A stretch of 64,000 nucleotides of DNA, from NCBI GenBank assembly GCA_944548615.1, contig OX155963.1, positions 25,739,336 to 25,803,335 on the forward strand. The letters are read 5' to 3'. The notes beneath the pieces were generated by a model. It did not search any database and was not told the DNA's origin. It saw nothing but the letters and a program-made list of their open reading frames with translations. How positions within the stretch are numbered: position 1 is the stretch's first letter; each line of letters starts with the position of its first letter. The position numbers were made by a program, and so were the translations under genes. Below, in pieces: positions 11,861 through 23,865 of the stretch. Origin of the DNA: Micropterix aruncella. Its lineage: Eukaryota; Arthropoda; Insecta; Lepidoptera; Micropterigidae.

Positions 11861-12064
11861 ATTAAGTGTTTATATGTATGTGTGCGTGTAGCATGTGTGT
11901 AAGTGAGTATCTTGTAATTGCATTCGATCGACAGAATTAAAATGCAATTCCATTAACCCGACAAATGACAGGCGTCCTTTTGGGGATGCAAGTTTTAATA
12001 CACTGGAATGACAGGCGTCCACTTGGTCCAGTGATGACGACACGATGGAGGCCGTTTGCGTTTT

Positions 12065-12381
12065 GTAATTTGTCGCCATTATTATCTTAATTGATTTACG
12101 AGATAAGGTTATAATGTTTTATATGTCAAATTTCAATGCGATCATTTTACAGTTCTTCTTTTTATGATCCGTATAGTGGTTTACAAGTTATGGTCGTTTT
12201 TATCAAGGTCGTCGATTTTGCGCGCGAAAAGGTCGCGCGCGAATGGGACAGCTGAATTTTTACTCCGCGAGGAGAGGAGTTAATTTAATCAAAGCGGAAA
12301 ATGGTGATCCAGCCGGGAATCGATCCCAGGACCTTAATACAATGTAAGAACAGGCAACCACTAACCACTATGCCACCGAAA
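12065..12381 (-). mobile_element. tRNA-derived SINE
   Basis: On the reverse strand 12378-12303 (76 nt) has tRNA-like organisation: an A-box-like TGGCATAGTGGTTAG (12375-12361), a B box GGATCGATTCC (12326-12316) inside a T-arm whose stem CTGGG/CCCGG pairs, and partly pairing ends GGTG/CACC. The anticodon arm is not convincing. A ~240-bp body follows on the same strand, and this body recurs without the head at 21457-21622. A pol III-derived head on a repeated body is the definition of a SINE; an isolated tRNA pseudogene is less likely. Confidence 0.65.
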
Positions 12382-12790
12382 AGCCCAAACGTTCCGGATA
12401 TTGGCACCTATCAAGGATAGGTTTTATCGTTTAGCCAAATTACTGCCGATGAGGCAGATTGTATCTTTCATCATCATTTATTATTTCATATAAGTTCCTC
12501 TTTAATGTTGCACAGATTTTCTATTCAACATTATACATAGTAGGTAATCAAATCAATTTGTTGTCATTTCAAAGCTTTCCCTATGAAATACAGCGAATAA
12601 ATCACAAAATACGCTCTACGCCAATCGTTCGAAGGAATGAATAAATGAGTATCTTTTTTGTAGATACCTTTATGGCTTTAAAATAGTTTTATTTGTTCGT
12701 TAAAGGGTCTGGGCCAGGTTACGACATGCTATCCAAAAATATGCGGCATGGATGGCCTCGTCGTTCGCCTCTTGTAGGTCCTGGCGTGTC

Positions 12791-13393
12791 ACCTAAGGCG
12801 ACATGATACCTGGGAACGACCATATCTGAGGACTTTTAGTTTTATGACGTTTTTGAAAAATATAAGCATTAATTAAAAAAAGTTTTTAAGTGAATCCCTC
12901 GATAAGAAACCAATTCAAAATTTGGACTCAAAAAAGTTGCTCATTGCCTTGGATATTAAGGCTCCAAACTGACTTCGAAAACTTTTAGGCGCGTTTACCC
13001 CTTATACAATGTAAGCGGTGAGTGTGTTTTATTATAATTTCATTATATTGACTGGTTAATTTTCTAGGGCAGCACTTAGCCACATTTTTTATTTAGACCC
13101 TAAATTAATTACAATTAATCAAAACGCGAGAGCGCTCTGAGAGTTACGCTAAATATGCTTTGCAATTAACACCCTTATACCACAACTGCGTAAATATAGT
13201 TATTCTGTGCTAGCGCTGTGATTGACCGTTTAGTATCCGTCTGGTTCCCGGCGCTAGCGAACGTGGAATCTGTGCTTGACGCTTCGTTAACGCTGGATTT
13301 TTATTGATCAAACCCAACTAAATTGACTCCGCCTATTTTTCCGCGTGTCCGTCCATTTCGGATATTTTTCTGAGGTCTCATGTCGCCTTAGGT
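12791..13393. mobile_element. Inverted-repeat-bounded element, unclassified
   Basis: ACCTAAGGCGACATGATACC at 12791-12810 and its near-exact reverse complement at 13373-13393 (20 of 21 bases match) face each other about 600 bp apart. No transposase frame lies between them. It could be a non-autonomous DNA transposon. No target duplication was identified, so the outer limits are not fixed. Confidence 0.4.
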
Positions 13394-14389
13394 TTCTGGC
13401 CAACGATCGACACTTGATCATATTTCCGCAGGTCAAATATATACCGTATGTGCAGGCGATCAAGCTTGCCCAAGATACTCACCCTCGTTTGCATGAGATA
13501 TGAATTAGAGTTGCTTTGAAGACATTTGAAAGTATCGAGTATGGATTCTTTCGTAATTGAGAGCTGGTTTCATAATCTTGCTGCGTGAACTGCGAAGAAA
13601 TAAGAATATGCCGTGGTGCTATCCCGACTTAAACGCAATGAAAGTCATGACTTGACTTGAGTCGAACAAACATGCCCTTAATTGGGGTACAATGGACTGT
13701 TTAGGGCAGTATTAGATTAGTGTGAGCATTGATTGGAACACTCGCATAGTTGATTTCCATGAGCGTATCTTCCTTTTTATTTATCACTGGCAGAGGGCGT
13801 TGTATGCTTCACGCCACAGCTTTTAGCGCGCAAAAACAAATTGCATTTTTACCAATTTCCGGAGCGGCTTAGCGTAAGGCGGTGTTGCCAGTAAACAAGT
13901 AATAATTTTAATATTTAATTCAAATCATTAGAGGTGGATGATTTATTTTATATTGTTATATCTGGGTTCTTTAGGTAGCGAATAGTTTCGTGCAGCTTGG
14001 GCCATAAGATCCATCGTTCTCGGATCGGCACAACTCACGATTTAACTCCTGTTCAGAAGCCTCTTCGTTTGGAAGGCTATCCCCGGTCATAAGTAAATTT
14101 GTTATACGTTTCTATAATTTAAGCTTGTAGTAACTGGCCTAATTTAAGCCTGTAGTAAGACCAGTAGTAATACTGCTGTGCATTGTTTTTTATATTTTTG
14201 TTTTTTATATTATTAATGTCTTTTTGTATCCCAAAATTAGAAGTGTAAGACTAGAAAAATAACAGTTTGTCTCACCAACAAACCGTAATACCAGTTTGGC
14301 AAGATTTTAATATTTAAAAAAATGTAGTTTTTCACTGAATAAAAAATAAATAAAAAAACGACTCTCGCGTCTCAGGGCTCACGGCTGGT
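13394..14389. other. Unassigned
   Basis: Mixed-composition sequence, AT-rich after 13900. No coding frame, RNA gene or repeat is recognised. Confidence 0.3.
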
Positions 14390-14512
14390 GGATCGGTTTC
14401 TCCTGGGCATTGCCTCCCGGCGCTACTGGACGGTTTGCGCCGCACCATTAGGCGACGCCAATCGGTTGTGCACTCTGACTAATTGCTGAAGGAGTCTGAA
14501 GACTGGAAATAT
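14390..14512 (+). mobile_element. Diverged fragment of the 667-bp family
   Basis: Matches the internal part of the family around CTACTGGACGGTTTGCGC, CCAATCGGTTGTGCACTCTG and GGAGTCTGAAGACTGG, corresponding to about 4440-4515 of copy 1. Both ends of the element are missing. Confidence 0.6.
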
Positions 14513-14819
14513 ACTCTCTTTTAACAGTAGGGCGGTGTCGACTAATTACATGCCTCCTAATTACATTACATGACTAATTACATGTCTACAATACAATAAT
14601 AATCAATGATAATACGTAAATATAGAAAGCTATCTATTGGTATATCTGAACATTACCTGCCGTGCGAAATTTTTATGTATTGAAACCTATATATCAAATT
14701 AAAAATTGACATCCTTATATGTAAACAATATTAAAATTATAACAGCTAGGTACGTATGATTTGAAAATTCGTTTGTAATTATATTATTTTTTATATCGTA
14801 TTTAGAGTACCTTACTATT

Positions 14820-15860
14820 ATGCCACCAAGGTCGCTGTTCCCGCTCTGAAGCGGGACGATCGGAATAGTTCGGGACACACTCGCAATGCAAAACGGACGG
14901 TACCGCGGCAAGTGTCGTCGGGCAGTACGTATTCGACACGACAACGTAACGTCACTGCGCGCGTCCGCCGGTTCGTGCCCAAGTGCTCGCGCAATTCGCG
15001 CAGTTCGTGCCAAAGTGCAAAAGAACAATAATTATTGGGGTGCATCGATCATCACATCAGCAGAATAGAACTTCAGATCAACCTCCAGTCTCATCACCGC
15101 ACACATACAAGGTTAGAGCACCTATACCATCTCTCTTCCACTCCCATCTCTACGTTGGTGACGTCACTTTCGGGCGAAATCTGTCGCTACTTTGAATATA
15201 ATAGTAACCATAAAATTAATCAATTTTTGGAAATACCCTATGAGAGCCATCTACACGTTGCATTTCGTAGTAAAATACTGGTTGGCAAATTGTAGCATGA
15301 CGTTGATCAATCTAATACGCTATATAATCAAAGCTGGCAACTAAAGATATCTGTCATGGTGATACGCCAGTCGACGGTGGAGATATAAGAGTGCCCCGGA
15401 TCACATTCATGGGAACAACCTCAAGACTAAAATATATCACAATAGAACGAATTCGGCTTCCTTCGGCATTGGAGAAGGCGGAGAACAGGCATTTGTTACT
15501 GACGTCTGCACAGCATTTGTTACTGACAACCAAATAGAACCAGATGGAAAACCCACTTACGTGGCCACCGATCGCATCCCTGTCATCCCAGTAGACCTTG
15601 TCGGTGTGCAAATGTGGCAACGTCGCGTCCCTCGTGAATGTTGAATGTGCAGCGCGTCCTTACCGCGCCACAAATTTAACGAGCGACTGGATGAAAAATT
15701 GAGCGGCTTTCAGCGGCTTTTTTACTTCCGCCGCCCCTAACTACGCGTCCATACATGCGCGCGGCCGAATGCGGTTTTTCGGTAATCGATTCCGTGACAT
15801 TTCAGCGCGCGATTAAATTGACATTCGCTCGTTTGCCAACCGATACACAACACAAGCGAA
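14820..15860. other. GC-richer DNA with two islands
   Basis: About 14820-15010 and 15640-15860 are rich in GC/CpG. The part between them (15060-15640) has a moderately long open stretch on the + strand from about 15347 that resembles no family I know. Overlapping frames on both strands near 14818-15068 are an effect of base composition. Candidate regulatory or decayed-repeat DNA. 15861-16790 is AT-rich and empty. Confidence 0.25.
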
Positions 15861-16789
15861 CACTACACAGCTGCAGCGTGATAATATGATATTGATTATT
15901 TCGATATACTCGTACTTCAGAGTATTTTTTTTTTGTAAATAAATTTTGTTTTTGTCTTTTGATATTTAAGTATTATTTATGGTGCTGATTATTCTTAAAA
16001 AAACTTATTATTAAAAAATACATATGGACTATTATTGATATTTTTTGCAATTTAAGTCTGATTATTTCCTATTTGTGAACCAAAAGTACCTTTGTATCAA
16101 AAAATTATTTCTATATGTAATCAAGATATAAAAGCTTGGAACCGTCGCACTATGGAAAACGCTAGAACAACGGCATATCAAAAATGGTTTTTACCAAAGT
16201 CGCATTTTTTTTTATTGAGATACTTATGATTAGTTACACAGTTTATTGATCATGTAACGTTTTCTTCTTATAATACTTATATACATTATTTAATATTTAA
16301 TATAGGGAGGTTTAACACATCTTAAATGACCTTTCCTGCCAATAGCACATCTAACTAGGCGATAATTTAGCCCGTCTCTAGTTGTGCATATTTTTATGCA
16401 ATTTTAAGAAATGAAATGTTTTTTTAACAATAAATTATTTAGACCCACCACCTCCTATATACACATAATTATACCAATTTTATAAAATATATAGCTATGT
16501 GATAAATAAATACATTTATAATTCAATTTTATTACAATTTAATTAAGAATAATAGATAAGTGATACTAAATAAATTGTCGTGCGTTGCGAAGAAGTTTAT
16601 CAGATTTTACATATCCCTTGTTAAGTAGCCATCTATTAAGGTTTGCTTTAAATATTTCTATGTACTTCACCTAGGGAATTATATAATTTTGGGGCCATGT
16701 AGAATATATTGCACATACTATTTAAATTTTATGTAATAATTTAAAGATCAAACTTTGCTATAATGTGGGCATTTTACGTAAGTTATTAG

Positions 16790-16960
16790 TTATTATTTCC
16801 AATAATAACAATATAATAAAACGCTTTATTTGATTAATCAAAAAGGCGAGCTTATTGCCTAAAAGCAATATATTACAGCTAACCCACACATATACACGAA
16901 CTTCCACTCCGTTCCAGTCAGGATAGTAAAATTGCGATTCCCACTCATAATTCTTCATTT
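16790..16960 (-). mobile_element. LINE 3' UTR fragment with stem-loop
   Basis: On the reverse strand the sequence GGTTAGCTGTAATATATTGC, then TTTTAGGCAATAAGCTCGCC, can fold through ATTGC(C)/GGCAAT, and is followed by AATAAA. Similar blocks occur at 33535-33580, 35130-35180, 53285-53312 and 53390-53430. It is best read as the 3' UTR of a family of LINEs lying in reverse orientation. Confidence 0.45.
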
Positions 16961-17352
16961 TTTACTCATTCCTTCGCCGTTCATGCAGCTAGACTATGGA
17001 ACCAGCTCCCGTCAAATATCAGAAACGCACCAACGGTTTCTACCTTTCAAGTGTCTCTGAAAAAGCATTTCATGTCCCTAAATTCCTAGTTATCCTAGGT
17101 TTCATCCCATCCTCTCCTATCCTTCGCTCCTTGCGAATTATTCCAAATCCTAATTATATTTAAAAAATGGCATTTTTGTTACTTGATTAACTTTTGTTAT
17201 GTAATAAGTTTTTCTTCTTTTTTTCATAATTTTTATCTCTTGGAACCAAATTTTTTACACTTCCACCAAGGTTGGCTGTAAGAGATTGTATTTTAGGCAA
17301 TAAGTGCGCCTTTTATATGTGCAATAAAGAATCTCTATCTATCTATCTATCT
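16960..17352 (+). mobile_element. Non-LTR retrotransposon 3' end with (ATCT)n tail
   Basis: The + strand encodes FAVHAARLWNQLPSNIR and then F-Q-V-S-L-K-K-H-F, the characteristic end of jockey/CR1-like ORF2 proteins (A-R-x-W-N-x-L-P). The stop is followed by ~220 bp of UTR, then GCAATAAAGAATCTC and a CTAT/ATCT microsatellite (17332-17352). The copy is strongly 5'-truncated. Confidence 0.75.
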
Positions 17353-17474
17353 ACAAACTTTATAATTTTTTTAGATGTCCATGTCAAGTCTGTTCATATT
17401 TTTAAAAAGTTTATTTCTTGTAAAACTTGTAAGAATAGCTATGAAGAATTTAATGTTTATGAAAATATCATAAT

Positions 17475-18040
17475 TTGAAGATTGCAGAACAACTATTACG
17501 TTTTTAATGGGATTGATCAGGTTTGTGTGAATAAATTAACAACAAAATAATGAAATAAAAAGTATTTTGTTAAGTTCATCGAGGCTTTTGACAGTAACCC
17601 ACGCTTGCGCACGCTTGGTAGCCTAGATATTCACGAGACACATTTACAAAACTTGGCTGCTAATGTTTGCTAATCCCGAAGTTATTGGAAAAAATCAGGA
17701 AATGGAAAACCGCTATCTATTATGGTTTTAAATGTAGATTTTTATTAAATGTTAATTTATTGTTAAGTTTGTAGTTAATATAGTGTAAATTATTGTATAT
17801 TTTTGGAAACCTTAATTTATGAAGATTTTTGAACAACTATATGTTTTTAATGTTATTGTTCTGGTTACGTGAAAATTATTGAAATAAAAACAAGACAAAA
17901 AATCTTTAAATTCATCGAGGCCTTATTTACCCACGTTTGCGCACGCTTTACTTTTAATGTTTATATGTAGCCTAGATATCCACAAGAAACATTTATAAAT
18001 ACCTGCTGCGAATATTTGCGAATTCCGAAGTTATTGGAAA
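17475..18040. repeat. Diverged tandem duplication, period about 345 bp
   Basis: 17475-17697 and 17820-18040 share, in the same order, a GAAGATT-GAACAACTAT start, GAAATAAAAA, TTCATCGAGGC, CCCACG-TTGCGCACGCTT, GTAGCCTAGATATYCAC and ATTCCGAAGTTATTGGAAAA. Divergence is considerable, so the duplication is old. No frame is preserved in both copies. Confidence 0.75.
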
Positions 18041-18245
18041 AAGTGTGATTAAAGCCACATATTTATATCTTTTTGTTTAAATTTCCTTTCTATGGCACCT
18101 TTTTTCTTTTTATACAATGAAGTTTATCCAAGTTTGTTTCGTGGCTGAAATAAATGCCTATTGATTCCGCTAGAGGTCCATAGTGGGAGAAAGATTCGAT
18201 TTAATTGTCGACTGACAGCTGGGGGAAAGAGTTGTCAGTAACAAT

Positions 18246-18272
18246 CTCTCTTTCGAAAGAGAGAGAGAGAGC
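18246..18272. repeat. GA-rich microsatellite in a short palindromic context
   Basis: TCTCTCTTTCGAAAGAGAGA and continuing GA units form both a short palindrome and a microsatellite. ACGTACGTACG follows at about 18281-18292. Confidence 0.7.
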
Positions 18273-18518
18273 TCTGATTGTACGTACGTACGAGATGCGG
18301 CATTTTAATTGAGAAAAATCGCTTTTTGCATTATATCGGTGTTTGAAACCTTTTTAAATTAGTATGTGGAAGTAGTGCTAGTTCTTCATCGAAGTGAGTT
18401 GTTTTATTCGTTTTTTTGCATATTTTTGAGAAGTGCGAAATTTCGTGCGGTCATTCATGTAATTTTGGGTGATTTACATGTAATTTGGATGGCGCAGGTC
18501 TAATGACCCAGCCAGAAA

Positions 18519-18550
18519 CTCCAGCCCAAGATTAATATCTTGGGCTGGAG
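18519..18550. repeat. Perfect 14-bp hairpin
   Basis: CTCCAGCCCAAGAT (18519-18532) and its exact complement ATCTTGGGCTGGAG (18537-18550) are separated by TAAT. The origin is unknown; it could be a transcribed stem-loop or a footprint of a palindromic insertion. 18660-18900 beyond it is low-complexity AT DNA. Confidence 0.9.
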
Positions 18551-19029
18551 AACCGCTGTATGACCATTGAGCTCTTCCTTGGACCAGCCATTTAACTTTC
18601 CCAGCCCCGGCTTTTTCGCAGTATAGCATAAAGTAATTATTCAAATAGGAAGGCACTTTACATTTAACACTTTATTTATAATAAAATTATTATTATTTAT
18701 ATTAAAATTATTATACATTGTATAATAAAATTATTATTATTATTTTGTATAATAAATAATAATATAATAATTAAAAAAAATAAAAAAGATTTTTTTATAA
18801 TTTTTATAATAGTTAAATATTACAAATAAATATTATTTTGTATAACAAATTGATTACTTTTTGTACACATTATATATAATGGAGTTTGTTAAAAAAATAA
18901 AAAAGACAGTTTCAAAAATTTTGATTTTGTTTTTTTTATTATATTACTTACTAATAAAAACATTTCGCTCGAAGCCTTATATAATATCTGAGCAAAATTT
19001 TAACATTCTATCTTTAGAAATAAAAAGGG

Positions 19030-19600
19030 GGACGTATTTTGGTCCGAAAGAGACCTTGATTTTCCATAGTGCGTCGGCGCGCGTGTGAAATTACCAATTT
19101 AATATTAATCTCCTCCTATTTTGATCGGTTGCTTTGTGAAGAGGCTCAAACCAGCGAGGAACCCATGGGCCGGTGCCTATTTTGCCTTTAGGTTAATCCG
19201 GCGGTGAATTCGAGTGATCAATCGCGTGTTATGTCGCTCACGCGCCGCTCTAATTGCTCGCGTGCGGCGCGCATTATTTCGAGCATTTTGCGCAATTGCA
19301 TTGCGGCCGGCGCGCGATTGTGCTCCGTATTGATTGTGGCGCTTTGCGCCCTGTCATTTGCGCCAATTGCGCCGCGATATTCTATTTGCATTGTTCGATC
19401 GTTTTGCGATCGGATCGCGACTGGCGAATCGCTCGGCGCTTATTTCTCTATCATAGTGATTAGCGGCGGCGGCGGCGACTCTCTCATCTCGCGTCAAGAC
19501 AAATTAATTGCGGATATGACATTAAATCGGTTGAATTGCACGTTCTACATCTGGGTACACGACAAACCACATGAGAGGACAGAGGGCGCATGCGGCTCCC
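19030..19600. other. GC/CpG-rich island, candidate regulatory element
   Basis: Dense GCGC, TTGCGC and TCGC words with interspersed TTAAT/ATTAA cores. An open frame of 152 codons (19204-19662) overlaps it, but its Ser/Arg/Cys-rich sequence matches no family and looks like an effect of the missing AT stops. The contrast with the AT-rich flanks suggests functional constraint or a local mutational bias. Confidence 0.3.
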
Positions 19601-20109
19601 CATACATAATCATACCCAATACAAAATCATGCCCCATACCAAATCATGCAGCACTTACGTAGCACATACACAAAATATTGTAGCACTTACGTAAGGATTT
19701 TTTCAAATAAAACTATAAATGTTATAGTATAATCACTCTTATTTATTTCAAACACTTTTACAGTTACTTGGTAACAATCAAGATGAATAAATTTGTCATT
19801 AAAATACAACATCTTAGCAATAATAACAATGTATATATTAAAAATTTACATTTTGTGAACATGCAAAAAGTGAACATAAACAAGTGAACATTGACCACGT
19901 TGTTTTTAATATGGACTACGGTCGATTTGGTTCAAAATAAATAGGCGTAAATATACTTAATAGAGACTATTTTAACTTCTGTTTTACGCGCGTGGATAAC
20001 CCAACTAATTCGGATAATTAAATTTCCTCGTCTTCAGAGACTAGATATCACGAAAGGTTTTACAAGCTTTCAGAGTGAATATGAAATCGAAGCGAATATG
20101 AATCGCTGA

Positions 20110-20165
20110 AACTCGGGTGCTACAAAGTTCACGCGGTAAATTCGTTTCTAAACCTTTTTATAATT
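20110..20165 (-). repeat. Repeat family P fragment
   Basis: Contains CGGGTGCTACAAAGTTCACG and GGTAAATTCGTTTCTAA, the reverse of the family P end at 6380-6420. Confidence 0.55.
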
Positions 20166-20435
20166 TTAGAGTTGTCCGATGTTCTAGTATAAAGCCAGAT
20201 CGCGGATACTCTGAACTTCAGATAGGATCGACGACGTTACTATCGCTATTGATTTTATAGGTGGCCCTGATATATTCAGGTGGCCCTGATTGCATTGTCC
20301 GGCGAAATTATTGGCCTACATACTAGTAGCAATTTATTTGGCCATCTATAATAACATTGATAAGGATTTTTTTTTCAATGCATACATCGTCATTGCATAC
20401 AGCGGAAATGCATACAGCGGCATACATCGTCATTG

Positions 20436-20492
20436 TTGGTTGTATGATAATAAACCCGCTCATTATGAAATTTCACAATAAAGAGTAAAAAC
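20436..20492 (+). mobile_element. LINE 3' terminal fragment
   Basis: GGTTGTATGATAATAAACCC, then GCTCATTATGAAATTTCACA and ATAAAGAGTAAAAAC. Same end as 9888-9975 and 11806-11860. 20493-21456 has no recognised gene or repeat. Confidence 0.5.
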
Positions 20493-21456
20493 AAAAAAAC
20501 AAGCTATCCTATGTACCTGTGAGGGACCACCCCTCCCTAGACTCCAAATTATTCGGTGTGAGGTAGTGGTATCAACTTACGAGTTATCTCCGTATTGAAA
20601 GGCGGTTTTGAATAAAGTAGAAAGTATTTATTGATTGAATGTTTGATATTGCCAGTTAAAACGCTTCCCGAACAAGTTATGTTGACGTGAGTGTATAGAT
20701 GCGCGACTGCGGTTACGAGGATATATTATGGATGAGGATTGTGCGTGTGCTCCTAGTATCTTGTACTGGGCACGGCTCGAGTCTGGGATTACAGACTGAT
20801 GCTTCGTGACTGGGAAAGATAAGGAAAGGAAACCAAGGAGCCAGATTCATTAACACATCTAGTGAGAAGGTTACCGAATATGCCGTCGCAACCTTGGGGA
20901 AGGTGATCGGGGAATTTGGTTGCTTTTTCGCCTGTTTATATAGGCCGATAAATGATGCAATCCAAAATATTTCGAGTAAAAGTATTGTTTCATCGTGCTG
21001 ATTCATGGCTGCAAGGGTTAAAATAATAGCTGAATTGTGTTATACTATCCGCAGTACAACGTGGCGACTCGGGCAATTAAAGACAGTTAACGTAGGAATG
21101 GTACCATGTCGATAAAATATTTATTATTTATATAATAATTTACCTGCTAAAATTAGATAGATAGATAAAATTCTTAGATTTAGCCAAAAGCGGTGAGTAA
21201 ATACCGTAATAGGTGGTAAGTAGCTAACCGATTAGGACTATTAATTGTGGTAGCCGTAACAGTTCGATTTCGACATTTTAACGACACTTTTGTCAAATTA
21301 GTTTTCGTCTACTATAATTATTGTAGGTATTATGTAGGTCATTAGGCATTATTGATAACAAAATACTCAGCTATAAAAGGCTTAAACCCTTCCTATGTGA
21401 GCTAACCATTTTTGGTTAGACGCTTTCCGTGCTGTGCTAACTGTAATATTTATTCA

Positions 21457-21622
21457 TTATTATCTTAATTGTTTTACGAGATAATGTTGTAACGTTATAA
21501 TATTTCAAATTTCAATGTGATCATTTTGCAGTTATTCTTTTTACGATCCGTATAGTAGTTTAAAAGTTATACGCAAAACTATCCCGGGCAGAAATTTTAC
21601 CCCGCCATAGGAGGGGTTAATG
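21457..21622 (-). mobile_element. SINE body copy lacking the tRNA head
   Basis: Aligns with 12085-12290 in the same orientation: ATTATCTTAATTG, TTTACGAGATAA, TTTCAATGTGATCATTTT and GATCCGTATAGTAGTTTA are shared, as is the ACCCCGCC...GGAGGGGTTAAT end. The pol III head seen at 12303-12378 is absent. Confidence 0.55.
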
Positions 21623-22079
21623 TGACAGTGAAGACGAAAGTGACAGTGAAGCCGAATATGAATAGCTTGCTGACTTTCTTTGTTTAGTTTTAATTTTTTT
21701 TGTATAACAATTAATTTATTGTCACATATTATAAATTTGATACATTTATATTTTTATGTTAATAATTCAAAATCAATATTTATATTTTTAACTTATTTAA
21801 TATTTGCCGTAATGAAACAATACTGAAATAATATTTATTTCCCTCGTTTTATTATTTTATCGACATACCTTTTATATTCGTAAAACTACCTGCACTACGG
21901 TTGCGAGTGCCGCTCCATAAGGCCGTACAAGTGCGAAAGAGATTCGATGATAAATGACCTGACTCGCCACTTTGTAATGCGGATAGTATAGTGTATTTCA
22001 CTGGAAATCGATGCATTTGTTGATCGCATGTCCGACTTAAGGTCCGTTACATACCTATCGATTATGTGGCTAAACTAAG

Positions 22080-22420
22080 ATAACAGCAAAACTAGGACGA
22101 AAATCGCAGCAATCGAGATTTGCTCCGTTAATCCGTCGGCGATCCCAGGCGGCGCGCGGCGGAGCGAAAATGTAGCGAGATTAAATTCGCGAGTTTTAAT
22201 AAATTAAAGCGGGCCATTTTAATCCGTCGGATTAAGTGCCCCTGGAGCCTGTATCGCGCGAGTTTAGGCAAGTTTTAAATGCCTGCCACAATTAATCCCT
22301 TATCTGCGTAGGCAAATTCAATTAGCTCAAGTGGGCCGACTGCGCCGCGCCGCCGCCGAGGTGAAAATTCTCCGTTTCCTCGCAGAAGTTTTCGCGGGCG
22401 GACGGGAGGATTGTGAACGT
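22080..22420. other. GC-rich island, candidate conserved non-coding element
   Basis: Contains repeated TTAATCCGTCGG, ATTAATCC and AATTAA words, the cores bound by homeodomain proteins, in GC-rich context. No coding frame. Function is inferred only from composition and from the homeobox gene ~18 kb downstream. Confidence 0.35.
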
Positions 22421-22552
22421 GAGGCAGGGCTTTATAGCTCCGTATAAAATTATTTTGTATATTTTAAACAATATAACTATCTCTTTCACGCATACACCAA
22501 AATAAATAACGCGTGTCAGCGCACCACTATGGGCCATCAAATGGCATGCACC

Positions 22553-23379
22553 TAACTCATTCAACCCATTATTGAATGTGCGGATATCAACCTCCATAAG
22601 AACTACGCCAACCACCGTATCTATATCCACTCGTATAGCAAGGCAGCTCTTATGGCACTAGCCTCGAATACCATTAATTCAGAGCTAGTGCAAAACTGCA
22701 TATCACTACTGAATTCTCTAGGCGAAAAGAGCAGGGTAATTCTAAGATGGGTTCCCGGCCATGCAGGAATCGAGGGAAATGAAAAAGCCGACAAACTTGC
22801 TAAGACGAGAGCAAAGGGAACGTTATAGGGCCCTGAACCTTGCTGTGGCGTACCAAAAAGCCTTGCAAACCTAATGCTCAAACAAATATGTTTAGAACAA
22901 TCCGTCAACCACTGGAACAACACGCCAGGGTTGAATCATTCCAAAGCGCTAATTAAGGCTTACGACCGTAAGACGGCCCGTGAGGCCTTATCGCTAAATA
23001 TGAACAATCTACGCATACTGGTGAGGGCGCTCACGGGGCATTGTGGCCTGAACAAACACATGTTCAACCTCAAGCTCCGAGACACAAAAATGTGCAGGTT
23101 CTGCCAAGGGGCAGAGGAAACTCCCCTGCACATCATTTGCGAGTGTGGCCCGCTGATGCGTAAAAGATACACCCACTTGGGTGGTCATGACCTTCAACCT
23201 GAGGAGGTAGAATAATCTGGCGCCAAAAGCCTGCTGCGGTTCCTAAATGACACGAGGTTTAGCGCAGAACTATAGTAGGTGGCGAACACAATAGATCAGC
23301 AATGGTCGCAGTGTTACAAGGCTCACAAAGACCTTAGAAAAGCCCCACTCAACAAATAAAAATAAATAACTCATTCAAC
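22553..23379 (+). mobile_element. R1/I-like LINE 3' end with RNase H remnant, 13-bp target duplication
   Basis: Body 22566-23366, flanked by exact TAACTCATTCAAC repeats (22553-22565 and 23367-23379). The coding part (from about 22610) gives an RNase H domain with SKAALMALAS, ILRWVPGHAGIEGNEKAD and, near the end, a CCHC-type finger (C-R-F-C...H-I-I-C-E-C). An internal stop (L*GPEP, near 22828) and the block IHSYSKAA, where Asp is expected at the Tyr, show it is dead. An A-rich AAATAAAAATAAATAA tail ends the copy. It is nearly identical to 44808-45460. Confidence 0.85.
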
Positions 23380-23415
23380 ACAAGTTGGGTATTGCTGTCA
23401 TATGCGTACAGTACA

Positions 23416-23700
23416 TTACAGTACAGTACAGTACATTAGCTCAGCTCGCGATGTGACTGATGTAATATCGTTCATATATAAGAGGAACAGTGTTTTGCCC
23501 AAACAAGATCCTTGTGGTATGCCATTCGCTATCTCGCCCGCTATGGAGATGCTGTCATCAATACCGCTCACTTGTTGTCTGTCGCAAAGAAAAAATATCA
23601 TTAGGTTCTAGGCATTTTCATAGAAACCGTTAATTTCATCAGCAGCAGGTCGTGCTCGATGACCTCTAAGGTTCGTGACAACTCAAAAAAAAGGCGGCGA
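23416..23700 (-). pseudogene. Reverse transcriptase palm fragment
   Basis: The reverse strand encodes E-H-D-L-L-L-M-K-L upstream, then NGIPQGSCLGKTLFLLYMND, the RT motif usually G-x-P-Q-G-S-x-L-G-P-x-L-F. The downstream YADD region is not recognisable. Stops and a short CTGTA repeat break the frame. Probably a jockey/CR1-like LINE remnant. Confidence 0.65.
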
Positions 23701-23865
23701 CATGTCTTCCTGCTTCTCGACTTTTCATTACATGCGCAAATATCTTTTGTGCGGCTGATACAGTGCTGCGGTTGCTGCGATAGGCATACTGTTCATCACA
23801 GAAAAGTTTACTGCTATTGAAGACTGGATGTTGGAATATTTGTGCTTAATAGACTTCGACACTGT

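Noticed and set aside
12303..12378. Functional tRNA gene
   Set aside because: A and B boxes and T-arm fit, but the acceptor and anticodon arms pair poorly and the head is joined to a repeated body, so it is called a SINE.
15347..15640. Open + strand stretch, possible exon
   Set aside because: No domain or convincing splice borders; the frame contains no family motif that I know.
19204..19662. 152-codon ORF in a GC-rich island
   Set aside because: It is the longest + strand frame not tied to a transposon or repeat family, but the composition follows the GC-rich words, and no family or signal is recognised.
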